A stretch of DNA of 64,000 nucleotides from JAANXG01 sp034520625 (GTDB taxonomy: Bacteria > Pseudomonadota > Gammaproteobacteria > Arenicellales > JAANXG01), in assembly GCA_034520625.1 (NCBI GenBank), contig JAXHNI010000008.1, positions 248,001 through 312,000 on the forward strand, given 5' to 3'. This document shows positions 1 to 7,504 of this stretch, one piece after another. Made by a program: the position numbers and the translations under genes. The number at the start of each line of letters is the position of its first letter. Position 1 is the first letter of the stretch. The notes beneath the pieces were generated by a model. The model was not told the origin of the DNA. It saw only the letters and a program-made list of their open reading frames with translations, and did not search any database.

Positions 1-506
1 TCAACCCTGCCGGCTGGTGTATGCCCGTGACCGGGGCGCACGCAATGCGGTGGCGGCTGCACTGGCGGAGGCGGTGGTCACCTTCCACGCCCAGACCCTG
101 CCACTGGTGCCGGCCGGAAACCGCGACCCGCGCAGCGTATGGATCCAGGGCCTGCGGCAGACCTACAACAACGAGTGGCGAAGCGAATCCGGGAGCCGGC
201 CGGAGGATATCTACCTGGCGTCCAAAGACGCCCTTGATGCCCGGTCCCGCCTCGTGCTGCCCCGCTGCACTCCCGGCACGATCCGTCGCCACCCGGGGTA
301 TTCGACGCCTGTTGTCAAAGTCGGTGTATTTCCTGCAGCTGTTGAAAGCGGTGTTCACGTTCGACGGCGGCGTGGATTACGCATTGTGGAAGATTGAAAG
401 GCAAAGCGGCGTGAAGCTCCAGGCGACGGACCTGCAGCGCCGCCACCCGCTGGTCGCCGCGTGGCCGCTGGTCTGGAAAGCATGGCGCGCCGGCGGGCTG
501 CGTTGA
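1..506 (+). pseudogene. C-terminal end of an unrecognised protein with an apparent frameshift
   Basis: The reading frame is open from the left edge and encodes protein-like sequence (WIQGLRQTYNNEWRSESG near residue 45) up to about position 265. A second frame then takes over with sequence such as KSVYFLQLLKAVFTFDGGVD and runs to a stop at 506. Both halves look like real protein while the alternative frames do not, so one base appears gained, or two lost, between about 265 and 310. I do not recognise the family. It could be a true pseudogene or an assembly error, and the start lies outside the window. Confidence 0.5.
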
Positions 507-545
507 GCGGCGGGTTGCCGGCGATGCGGCGCCCCGGCGGTGCCG

Positions 546-971
546 TTACTTCAACAGAGCCTGGATGATGTGGTCGACCTCGTTTTCAAGATTCTGTGAA
601 GGCGTTACCACCACGTCCTGTCCGTCCACGCTGAAGACATAGCGCTGATCCGAATCGCTGCGCTTGTAGGCAGCGCTGAGCTCGTCCTCGATCTTTTCCA
701 GCGTGATAGGGCTGTAGTTCTTTTCCCTGGCGAGCTCCCCGAGATTGGCCACCTTGTCTCCCGTGATCCAGGCCATGCCGAACTTCTTCGGAGGCTTGCC
801 GATGAACACGTAGGCCGATTCCGCTGCGGGCACCACCTCGAAACGGTCGTTGGTTTCCGAAACCAGCTGCCGCAGGCCCGGCATGACGCTCCGGATGCGT
901 TCGACGGCGTAGCTGTCCTCCGGCAGCGCCGGATGGTCTTCACCGCTCAACAGGTTCTTCAATAAGCCCAC
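546..971 (-). CDS. Small conserved-looking hypothetical protein
   Basis: A 141-residue soluble protein starting MGLLKNLLSG, with no signal peptide, membrane segment or motif I recognise. The GTG start at 971 is chosen because a perfect AGGAGG (979-984, minus strand) lies 7 nt upstream. An ATG 36 bases further out has no such site and would put that Shine-Dalgarno inside the gene. The C-terminal half carries a regular alternation of charged and hydrophobic residues and ends HIIQALLK. The gene faces the broken gene on its left and is separated from hspQ by 436 bp. Function unknown. Confidence 0.6.
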   Translation of the reverse strand: MGLLKNLLSGEDHPALPEDSYAVERIRSVMPGLRQLVSETNDRFEVVPAAESAYVFIGKPPKKFGMAWITGDKVANLGELAREKNYSPITLEKIEDELSAAYKRSDSDQRYVFSVDGQDVVVTPSQNLENEVDHIIQALLK

Positions 972-1038
972 AACCGTACCTCCTGAATGCAGTTGATGGT
1001 TCCCCACCCTGTCCGTGCCGGTACAGCCTGAATCGCAA

Positions 1039-1065
1039 GGAAACTCTGATCAATTCAGAGTTTCC
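1039..1065. repeat. Small palindromic repeat (GGAAACTCTGA hairpin)
   Basis: A perfect 11-bp stem, GGAAACTCTGA paired with TCAGAGTTTCC, around the loop TCAAT. A near-identical hairpin occurs at 46512-46540, so this is a dispersed repeat. It lacks a T-run and is not a good terminator. The rest of the 972-1407 gap shows only the hspQ promoter. Confidence 0.7.
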
Positions 1066-1351
1066 GCAATTATAAAAATGATCGGCCGGCCGATATCAAC
1101 AAGCGTGCCCGGCACGATGGAACCCAGAGATTTTGACCCTGGAATGGTGAAAAGATTTCGTTCAACGGCGCGCGGCTGTTCCGTCGCCCCCGGCGCTCGC
1201 CGGCGGCGGGGATCGATCAACGGCAGGCCCCGAATCCGCCAGATTCCGGCCACTGACACCCCGTGCAGCCGGCAATTCAGCGGCGGCAGGATCAGGAAAA
1301 ACATATCCGCGGGGTCTTGATTCCACGCCGGAAAGCCCCATTTCAAACGTG

Positions 1352-1380
1352 TTGCATTAGCCTGTCGGGCTACCTATAGT
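1352..1380 (+). promoter_or_regulatory. Sigma-70-type promoter of hspQ
   Basis: TTGCAT at 1352-1357 and TATAGT at 1375-1380 with a 17-bp spacer. The spacer holds the palindrome TAGCC-TGTCG-GGCTA (1358-1372), which could be an operator. Transcription would begin about 20 nt before the hspQ ATG. It does not resemble a sigma-32 heat-shock promoter. Confidence 0.55.
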
Positions 1381-1407
1381 GAGGAAAACTCCCAGCCAAT
1401 ACGCGCC

Positions 1408-1734
1408 ATGATTCGAACCGCAAAGTTCACAATCGGCCAGATTGTCCGCCACCGCGTGTATCCGTTTCGGGGCGTGATATTCGACGTCGACCCGGAGTTC
1501 AGCAATACCGAAGAGTGGTACCGGTCTATTCCCGAGGATGTTCGCCCGGAGAAGGATCAGCCCTTCTATCATCTCCTGGCAGAGAACCAGGAGTCAGCCT
1601 ACGTCGCCTACGTATCCGAGCAGAACCTGCTCCCGGACAACACCGGAGAGCCCATAGAACACCCGCAGGTCGACGAATTCTTCATCCGTGACGCGGACGG
1701 AAAGTACGTCGTGCGCGACCAGATGGGGCACTGA
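1408..1734 (+). CDS. hspQ: Heat shock protein HspQ
   Basis: A 108-residue protein of the HspQ (YccV) family, known in E. coli as a small heat-shock protein that specifies substrates for Lon protease. The family pattern is clear: an N-terminal FTIGQIVRHRVYPFRGVIFDVDP, a central WYRSIPEDVRPEKDQPFYHLLAE, and a C-terminal YVAYVSEQNLLPDNTGEP segment. Length matches the usual 105-120 residues. It is monocistronic, between divergent or converging genes, with its own promoter just upstream. The Shine-Dalgarno is weak. Confidence 0.93.
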   Translation: MIRTAKFTIGQIVRHRVYPFRGVIFDVDPEFSNTEEWYRSIPEDVRPEKDQPFYHLLAENQESAYVAYVSEQNLLPDNTGEPIEHPQVDEFFIRDADGKYVVRDQMGH

Positions 1735-1766
1735 ACCGGGCTGGACCCGGCCGCGGCGCGGTTGCC

Positions 1767-2093
1767 TCACCCGCCTCCGTCAACCGTCTCCTCCACGACC
1801 CATTCCAGGTAATCCCGGTTTACGTGCTTGATCTCCAGGGCCATGATCCCGGGGGTTTCGTAGGGGTGCAGTTCCTCGACCCGCCGGCACACGGCGTCGA
1901 ACAGGTCCTCGCGGGTTTTCACGAGCAGCGGAACCTCCGCCTCGCGTTCCACTCCGCCTTTCCAGTGAAACGCGCTCTGGATCCCGGCGAATGTGTTGGT
2001 GCACGCCGCCAGCCTCTCGGACACCAGTACTTCGGAAATCTCCCTGGCGACATCATTCGATGGGCAGTTGATCCAGACGTCGATTATCGTCAC
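1767..2093 (-). CDS. cutA: Divalent-cation tolerance protein CutA
   Basis: A 108-residue CutA1-family protein, a small trimeric ferredoxin-like-fold protein of the cytoplasm linked to copper tolerance. Visible family signatures are SERLAACTNTF, WKGGVEREAEVPLLVKTRED and HPYETPGIMALEI. Length is standard. It converges with hspQ, 32 bp from its stop, and is separated from the next gene on the same strand by about 130 bp. Confidence 0.93.
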   Translation of the reverse strand: MTIIDVWINCPSNDVAREISEVLVSERLAACTNTFAGIQSAFHWKGGVEREAEVPLLVKTREDLFDAVCRRVEELHPYETPGIMALEIKHVNRDYLEWVVEETVDGGG

Positions 2094-2222
2094 TTGCAGC
2101 GCTCCTCGGTCTTCCGGGAAGCCGGGACGACAGCGCGGCCGGTGAAGAGGGCGGCCACGGTGCCCGCTCCGGAAGACGAAATCAGTGGATTTGCAGCGGC
2201 GCCGGCGTCATTCCAGACCCCG

Positions 2223-2696
2223 TCAGTGGGCGGTCTTGCTTCGCCGCAGGTAGTCGATATAGATATTCGTATTTCGCAGCCGCTCCACGAGACTGTCCAG
2301 AAGGTTCTTGTAAAGCTGCGCCCGCAGCTCAGGGTCCGCGTCGAGCGCATCGCGCAGCACCTCGTGGGACAGCTCCAGGAGCTCTATATCCGTGTTGGCC
2401 CGGACCGTCGCCGACGCGGGTTGATTGTCCACAAAGCTGTACTCGCCGATGCATTCCCCGTCCACCAGCATGTTGACGAGCGTCAGGTCCTCGAATTCCT
2501 CCAGGTCATCCGGCAGCAGAATATCCACTTCCCCCTTCAGAAGGCAGAATATGCTTTCGACACGGTCCCCTTCCTGAATCACTACGTCGCCCTTGCGCAA
2601 GGCCATGGAGCGCCCTGACCTGCCGAGCTTCTCGATGGTCGCTTCCGGAATACCTTCGAAGATCCTTTGTGCGGACAGCAGCTCTTTCATTGTCAT
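2223..2696 (-). CDS. Cyclic-nucleotide-binding-fold protein with degenerate ligand cassette
   Basis: A 157-residue single-domain protein of the CAP_ED fold with no DNA-binding domain. Residues about 10-115 form the beta-roll (GDVVIQEGDRVESIFCLLKG). The phosphate-binding cassette reads IGEYSFVDNQPASATV: the Gly-Glu is kept, but the Arg of the usual P-R-A-A is Ser, so canonical cNMP binding is doubtful. The ATG at 2696 is preferred because the sequence upstream is GC-rich and unlike protein, though its ribosome site is weak. It is divergent from another protein of the same fold at 3086, with a regulatory region between them. Confidence 0.75.
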   Translation of the reverse strand: MTMKELLSAQRIFEGIPEATIEKLGRSGRSMALRKGDVVIQEGDRVESIFCLLKGEVDILLPDDLEEFEDLTLVNMLVDGECIGEYSFVDNQPASATVRANTDIELLELSHEVLRDALDADPELRAQLYKNLLDSLVERLRNTNIYIDYLRRSKTAH

Positions 2697-2868
2697 TGAG
2701 GCCTGCCAGGGTTTGCGCGCTTGCCCGACAAGCCTAGCATAGGTTGGTGAGTCCGGAACTGCCAAACCACGCCGGTTGCCCCGGGGCGCTGCGCCGTCCG
2801 GAGCTTCCCCCGGCGGTCCCGCCAGGGCCTGGCGAGGCGCCGACCGATCGGCGGAACCGCCGGGCATG

Positions 2869-2953
2869 ATACCGTCAACGGATACGGTCGATCGGTGTTA
2901 TTATACCGCCTGACGGTTTATTGGCGCTTTTTGTCGACCGCACCATACCGTCA
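2869..2953. promoter_or_regulatory. Cluster of ACCGTCA repeats, candidate activator or operator sites
   Basis: ATACCGTCA occurs at 2869-2877 and 2945-2953, and its inverse TGACGGT at 2911-2917. A further ACGGT half site lies at 2884-2888. The sites lie 80-165 bp upstream of a sigma-54 promoter, the usual position of enhancer-binding-protein sites. They could equally control the leftward gene. Confidence 0.45.
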
Positions 2954-3030
2954 GCGATTTGGCGGCATTATTTTGATGTTTAACTTTCAAATTACCCTAT
3001 AACTGGTTGTATTTATTAGGTCACGCGATT

Positions 3031-3046
3031 TGGCACGGCTATTGCA
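3031..3046 (+). promoter_or_regulatory. Sigma-54 (-24/-12) promoter
   Basis: TGGCACGGCTATTGCA matches the RpoN consensus TGGCAC-N5-TTGCA, with GG and GC separated by exactly 10 bp. The predicted transcription start near 3057 fits the ATG at 3086 and falls only about 5 nt before the ATG at 3062, which argues for the downstream start. Confidence 0.8.
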
Positions 3047-3085
3047 GACCAGTTCTACACAATGAATTCCCATTCGGAGAACGGC

Positions 3086-4324
3086 ATGAACAATGCGGCG
3101 CACGAGCACACGGTCGCCAGCGACCGGAGCGCTCCGCGAAAAGGCCCCGGGCCGGCCCTGCTGCCGGGTATCGAAGGGTTCTACGTGCTGACCGCCTCCG
3201 GCACGCTGGGCCGGTACGAGCCCGATGGCGGGTTCGTCGAGGAACCCGCCCTGAGCGAGCGCCTCGGCGATGCAACCGCCGCCCTGCTCCAGCGCTACCG
3301 AAACCACGGGCCCGGTGGCATCGCCCTCGGGCTCGTTACCCGCAAGAACCCGGACAGGCCCTGGCGCTGCGCGTCGTTGGTATTCAGTGACGACGCGCTG
3401 CGGGGTATCTACCGGACGAGTGAAGACCCCAACGATCCCGGGGCCCCGCTGACCGCTTTCCAGCGACGGAACAAGACCAAGAGCGTGTACCGGGGTATGG
3501 AGTTGATCCTGGACACCCGGAAAGCCTCGCAGCCCGAGCACCCCCGGTTCTGCCCCGTCCTGTTTGCGCCCGAATGCGGGGAGGAGATTCTTGGCCGGCA
3601 CTATGGCGTTGATGAGCTGGATACCGTCAACGCGCTCGAGGTATTGGACCTGATGGCGCCGTTGACGCCTCAGGAACAGCGCCAACCCGTGCTTTCCCGC
3701 ATGGTGGTCGAGATGGCCCGGGCCGGGATCGCACCGGAGCTTCGCCACGCCCCCGAGCTCAAGGTGGTGGAATCGGGCCGATCAGACGACGACGAAGCGC
3801 CCGAAACGCTCCGGGCCGCGGACGACATCCCCTGGAAGGACGAGCCCGACGAGCGCCAGGCGTCGTTCAACGACGGTGACCCGGTTACGTACTGGGTTCT
3901 GTCATGGTTTACCCCTTTCAGTGAGCTGAACGACCTGCAGCGGCAGTTCGTGGCCCGGGGCCACACGGTAACGAAAAAGCCGGCCGGATCCACCTTGATC
4001 CAGCGTGGGTCTACCGATGATAGGACTCTTTACCTGATCGAGGGCACCCTGGAGCTGGAAGCCTTCGACGGCCGGCGGATGACCATTACCGGCGGGACGC
4101 GGCGCGCTCACCTGCCGGTGTCCCAGCTCCGCCCCCACGCCTATACGGTCAGGGCCACGACCGGCGTCACGGTCATGTACGTGAGCCAGGACATGATCCG
4201 CGAGATCAACCGTATTACCACCACATACCGGAGCCGTCCGGGCATCGAAGTCACGGAGGATGAGCCGTCCTTCGAGCCCGGAGCCGGCGGGATCACCTTC
4301 GAGCCCGGATTCGAGCGGTCCTGA
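3086..4324 (+). CDS. Unrecognised protein with C-terminal cyclic-nucleotide-binding-like domain, sigma-54 controlled
   Basis: A 412-residue cytoplasmic protein starting MNNAAHEHTVAS, with GGAGA at 3076-3080 five nt upstream; the in-frame ATG at 3062 would leave almost no leader after the -24/-12 promoter. Residues about 30-210 form an unrecognised domain (EGFYVLTASGTLGRYEPDGG). Residues about 215-270 are acidic and linker-like. The last 140 residues resemble a CAP_ED beta-roll (GSTLIQRGSTDDRTLYLIEG), but the ligand cassette is degenerate (LRPHAYTVRATT). There is no HTH. Pairing with the divergent small CAP_ED protein suggests a shared regulatory role; this is inference. Confidence 0.7.
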   Translation: MNNAAHEHTVASDRSAPRKGPGPALLPGIEGFYVLTASGTLGRYEPDGGFVEEPALSERLGDATAALLQRYRNHGPGGIALGLVTRKNPDRPWRCASLVFSDDALRGIYRTSEDPNDPGAPLTAFQRRNKTKSVYRGMELILDTRKASQPEHPRFCPVLFAPECGEEILGRHYGVDELDTVNALEVLDLMAPLTPQEQRQPVLSRMVVEMARAGIAPELRHAPELKVVESGRSDDDEAPETLRAADDIPWKDEPDERQASFNDGDPVTYWVLSWFTPFSELNDLQRQFVARGHTVTKKPAGSTLIQRGSTDDRTLYLIEGTLELEAFDGRRMTITGGTRRAHLPVSQLRPHAYTVRATTGVTVMYVSQDMIREINRITTTYRSRPGIEVTEDEPSFEPGAGGITFEPGFERS

Positions 4325-4360
4325 GACATGGGCCGACGCCGCGTCAGGTGGGCGCCGGCT

Positions 4361-5404
4361 TCAGGGCCGGCCGGAACGGATCACGGGCCAGGTGTCGCTG
4401 ATCCGGTAGCCTTCCGGCCAGGGATCCTCGGGGTCCAGCATGTGCTGGTGAGTACCTGTGATCCAGGCCCGGCCCGTTATCAACGGTACGACCGCGGGCT
4501 TCCCCCCGACCTGCGTTTCCTCGACCACGGAGCACTGGAATTCCGAGTCGATAATGGACCGGCCGATGAAACGATCACCCACCGCGATCTGCCCCTTGGC
4601 ATGCAGTACCGCCAGCCTTGCGGAACAGCCCGTCCCGGTTGGTGACCGGTCGAGTTTTCCGGGACGGATCACCACCGTATTGCGCCCCGTGGTCACGCCC
4701 TCGCCGCGGGTCACCGGCGCGGCGATCTGGCAGAACGAGATATGCGCCCAGTCCGGGTTCTCCGGATGCACAAAACCCAGCTGCTCGTTGGCGGCCCGGG
4801 TGATCCGGATGCCCGTTTCCGTGAGATCCCGGGCTTCGTCGGGGTGCAGGGCAAACCCCAGGTCTTCGGAGTTCACAATCACGAAGCTGTCGCCGCCGTA
4901 GGCCGTGTCCACGGTCAGGGTGCCGATTCCCTCGACCTCCAGGGCCGCGTCGAGCCGGTCGGCGAATGACGGGACGTTGCGCACGGTCACGCTCCGGGCT
5001 TTCCCGTCCCGGCACGCGACAGTGGCCTCGACCAGCCCCCCGGGGGCCTCCAGCCGGATGACCGTTTCCGGCTCCCGGGCGGGCACCATTCCGCTGTCCA
5101 CCAGCACGGTGGCGACGCAGATTGAGTTGGATCCCGACATCGGCGGCGTATCCTCGGGCTCCATGATAATGAACGCCGCGTCCGCATCCGGGTGCTTCGG
5201 CGGCACCAGCAGATTGACATGCCGGAACACGCCGCCGCGGGGCTCGTTGAGCACGAAGTTGCGAAGGACCTGGTCGCGGGCGATATACCGGGACTGCGCC
5301 CACAGCGTGTCCCCGGGGGGCGGCGCGACGCCGCCCGTGATCACGTCCCCCACTTCCCCTTCGGCATGGGCGCTGATCACGTGAACGAGTTTAGTGCTGC
5401 GCAT
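4361..5404 (-). CDS. Proline-racemase-family enzyme with Ser/Thr in place of the catalytic Cys pair
   Basis: A 347-residue protein of the proline racemase / 4-hydroxyproline epimerase / trans-3-hydroxyproline dehydratase superfamily. The first active-site loop reads PPMSGSNSICVAT, with Ser where racemases have Cys. The second reads DRSPTGTGCSARL, with Thr where racemases have Cys in SPCGTG. The usual two-base racemase chemistry is therefore unlikely and the substrate is uncertain. AGGAGG (5413-5418) lies 8 nt before the ATG. No other proline-catabolic gene is adjacent. The neighbour at 3086 converges with it. Confidence 0.8.
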   Translation of the reverse strand: MRSTKLVHVISAHAEGEVGDVITGGVAPPPGDTLWAQSRYIARDQVLRNFVLNEPRGGVFRHVNLLVPPKHPDADAAFIIMEPEDTPPMSGSNSICVATVLVDSGMVPAREPETVIRLEAPGGLVEATVACRDGKARSVTVRNVPSFADRLDAALEVEGIGTLTVDTAYGGDSFVIVNSEDLGFALHPDEARDLTETGIRITRAANEQLGFVHPENPDWAHISFCQIAAPVTRGEGVTTGRNTVVIRPGKLDRSPTGTGCSARLAVLHAKGQIAVGDRFIGRSIIDSEFQCSVVEETQVGGKPAVVPLITGRAWITGTHQHMLDPEDPWPEGYRISDTWPVIRSGRP

Positions 5405-5412
5405 GGTGTGGT

Positions 5413-5418
5413 CCTCCT
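5413..5418 (-). promoter_or_regulatory. Strong ribosome binding site AGGAGG
   Basis: AGGAGG on the minus strand, 8 nt before the ATG of the proline-racemase-family gene, fixes that start. The AT-rich tract 5440-5500 behind it probably holds the promoter, but no clear hexamers can be assigned. Confidence 0.7.
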
Positions 5419-5519
5419 GCTGTGTTCGTTTTCAGTGGATGTAATTTCATTTAAAAACAATGGAATACACAGTTTTGTTAAACTTGTCTTTGAGCATGAT
5501 TGCACAATGGTGGTCGCTG

Positions 5520-5734
5520 GTAGTGACTCCGTTTGAAAATACGCGCCAATGTTATGGTGTGTCAGAGGCTGGAACACTCCCACAGGCCGATCCCTGTCAG
5601 ACCATCGGCGCCGGGGAAACGAGGCCAGTGCCGGGGGCTGTCCCCCAGGGTCGCTGTGAATACATCCGTGTACGCTCTGGCTCAAACATTCCTGTTTTCG
5701 ACAGCCCTGGGGGACAGCCCCCGGCACTGGCCTC
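5520..5734. repeat. Long-stem hairpin repeat, copy 1 (type A), with left terminal repeat
   Basis: Perfect 30-bp inverted arms (5621-5650 and 5705-5734) around a 54-nt core. The core contains TACA-TCCG-TGTA, GCTCTGGCTC and a CTGTTTTCGACAG end. A left flank at 5520-5548 (GTAGTGACTCCGTTTGAA, then AATACGCGCCA) matches the terminal repeat of the element at 51213; no right terminal repeat is visible here. It lies between divergent genes. Confidence 0.85.
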
Positions 5735-5765
5735 TCCGTAGCCGCCCTGCCGTCCGACCCATCTA

Positions 5766-5781
5766 TGTATCGTACGATACA
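5766..5781. promoter_or_regulatory. 16-bp perfect palindrome before the SprT-like gene
   Basis: TGTATCGTACGATACA, a perfect palindrome ending 8 nt before the ATG at 5790, overlaps a possible -10 (TACAAT, 5778-5783). This position is typical of a repressor operator. Confidence 0.5.
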
Positions 5782-5789
5782 ATCATTTC

Positions 5790-6524
5790 ATGCGACCGAC
5801 GCGGGAGCTCTACGAATTTTTCACCCTGGCCTACGGGCACTTCAACGAGGCGCTTTTCGACGGCCGCCTCGCGCCCTGCATGCTTACCGTGCAGCGTCAA
5901 AAGGGGTGCATGGGCCTGTTCTATCCCGAGCGCTGGGTCGCCGACGACGGCATCAAATGTCATGAGCTTTCTCTCAATCCCACCTATTTCGGGACCTTCC
6001 GTATCGTCGAGCTGTTCCAGACCCTGGTCCACGAGCAATGCCACATGTGGCAGCAGGAGTTTGGCAGGCCCTCGCGCTCCGGTTATCACAACCGTGAGTG
6101 GGCCGGGAAAATGGAATCCATCGGACTCATGCCCAGCGCCACGGGTGAGCCCGGCGGCAAGCGCACCGGGCAGCACATGAGCGACTATCCCCTGTCCGGT
6201 GGCCGATTCCTGGCGGCATCCCGGGCGTTCATGGCACATGGCGAAAAGCTGAGATGGCTGGACCGGTACCGGGTGGCGGACAGGGCCCGTCCGGATTCTC
6301 CCCTCCAGGAGCTCGCCCAGCAGGCCGGCAACGACGATCTGCTGGCGCCTGTCACCTCCCTGCTTCCCGGGGATGCGGACAACGAGGACATCAAAACTCT
6401 GACCGCCGCGTCCAACCGGAACAAGCTCAAGTATACCTGCGACTGCGGCTGCAATGTCTGGGGCAGGCCGGGGCTGCGAATCCGCTGCGAGGATTGCGGG
6501 GGCCACTTCAACACCGCCGGATGA
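5790..6524 (+). CDS. SprT-like zinc metalloprotease-fold protein
   Basis: A 244-residue SprT-like protein. The zinc site is LVHEQCHMWQ (HExxH) near residue 80, followed by a His/Glu-containing HNREWAGKMESIG helix. The C-terminus has a four-Cys zinc ribbon, YTCDCGCNVWG...RCEDCGG, at about residues 213-240. Bacterial SprT-like proteins of this length are common on mobile DNA; their substrate is unknown, while eukaryotic Spartan degrades DNA-protein crosslinks. A palindromic operator-like site overlaps its promoter. It is monocistronic. Confidence 0.85.
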   Translation: MRPTRELYEFFTLAYGHFNEALFDGRLAPCMLTVQRQKGCMGLFYPERWVADDGIKCHELSLNPTYFGTFRIVELFQTLVHEQCHMWQQEFGRPSRSGYHNREWAGKMESIGLMPSATGEPGGKRTGQHMSDYPLSGGRFLAASRAFMAHGEKLRWLDRYRVADRARPDSPLQELAQQAGNDDLLAPVTSLLPGDADNEDIKTLTAASNRNKLKYTCDCGCNVWGRPGLRIRCEDCGGHFNTAG

Positions 6525-6624
6525 GCGGCCCCTTATCGCCTGCCATCCCCCGACACTGGCCCCACACCGTGGCGGTGGGACATACCGATGTGCGGTTGCG
6601 GCGTCTCGTGTTTTAATCCCACCG

Positions 6625-7494
6625 ATGCGCGCAACGCCGTGGTTTGTGGACGTCGCTCGCGGCAACCCGGGACTTGGCCGGGATATCGCCGCCGATGGGT
6701 ACCGTAGTGCCGGGGGCGTGGTTTGTCGGCTGGCGGCGCTGCTCGTCCTGGGCCTGGGCGCCGTGATCGTGCTTCCGGCCGCCGGGGCGCAGCCGGCGCC
6801 GGAAGTGCTGCTGGAAAGCCCGGCCCCCGAGTCGGGCGTCGAACGGCCGCGTTTCGATAATGCGCCGCAGGCCGCCGACCGCGAGGCCATGGTCACCGAC
6901 CAGATCGAGGCCCGCGGCGTCACCGATGAGCGCACCCTGGCCGCCCTGCGCCGTGTGCCCCGCCACGAATTCGTCCCGGAAGCGGCCCGGGGCCGCGCCT
7001 ATGACGACACGCCGCTGCCCATCGGCCACGGACAGACCATCTCCCAGCCCTACATAGTGGGCTTCATGACCGAACTGCTCGAACTGGATCCCGGCGACCG
7101 GGTGCTGGAAGTGGGCACCGGTTCCGCGTACCAGGCGGCCATTCTCGCCGAGATCGTCCGCGACGTCGTCACCATTGAAATCGTCGAGCCGCTGGCCCGA
7201 TCCGCGGCGAATCGCCTAGAGCGCCTGGGTTACGGCAACCTGACGGTACTGCACGGCGACGGCTACTACGGCTACGATCCGGCCGGACCGTACGACGCCA
7301 TCATCGTCACGGCCGCCGCCTCCCACGTGCCGCCGCCGCTGATCAGGCAGCTCAAGCCCGGCGGGCGCATCGCGATTCCCGTCGGTCGGGGCTGGACCCA
7401 GAACCTCCTGCTGGTGGAAAAGGACGAGCAGGGCGAGACATCGACCCGCAACCTGATGGCGGTCCGGTTCGTACCTCTGACCGGAGAGCGCTGA
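6625..7494 (+). CDS. pcm: Protein-L-isoaspartate O-methyltransferase with N-terminal signal-like extension
   Basis: The C-terminal 200 residues are a standard PCMT enzyme that methylates isoaspartyl residues for repair: MVTDQIEARGVTDERTL, RVPRHEFVP, PIGHGQTISQPYIVGFMTE, and the SAM site VLEVGTGSAYQAAILAE. With the ATG at 6625 the protein has about 88 extra residues, including a hydrophobic run and a signal-peptidase-like AAGAQP site, which suggests export or membrane anchoring. If translation instead began at the internal ATG 6889 it would be a normal cytosolic enzyme. The next gene begins 10 bp after its stop. Confidence 0.87.
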   Translation: MRATPWFVDVARGNPGLGRDIAADGYRSAGGVVCRLAALLVLGLGAVIVLPAAGAQPAPEVLLESPAPESGVERPRFDNAPQAADREAMVTDQIEARGVTDERTLAALRRVPRHEFVPEAARGRAYDDTPLPIGHGQTISQPYIVGFMTELLELDPGDRVLEVGTGSAYQAAILAEIVRDVVTIEIVEPLARSAANRLERLGYGNLTVLHGDGYYGYDPAGPYDAIIVTAAASHVPPPLIRQLKPGGRIAIPVGRGWTQNLLLVEKDEQGETSTRNLMAVRFVPLTGER

Positions 7495-7504
7495 GCGACC
7501 CTGC

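Noticed and set aside
1015..1346. Short open frames on both strands in the gap before hspQ
   Set aside because: No ribosome site, no recognisable protein pattern, and they overlap a repeat and the hspQ promoter.
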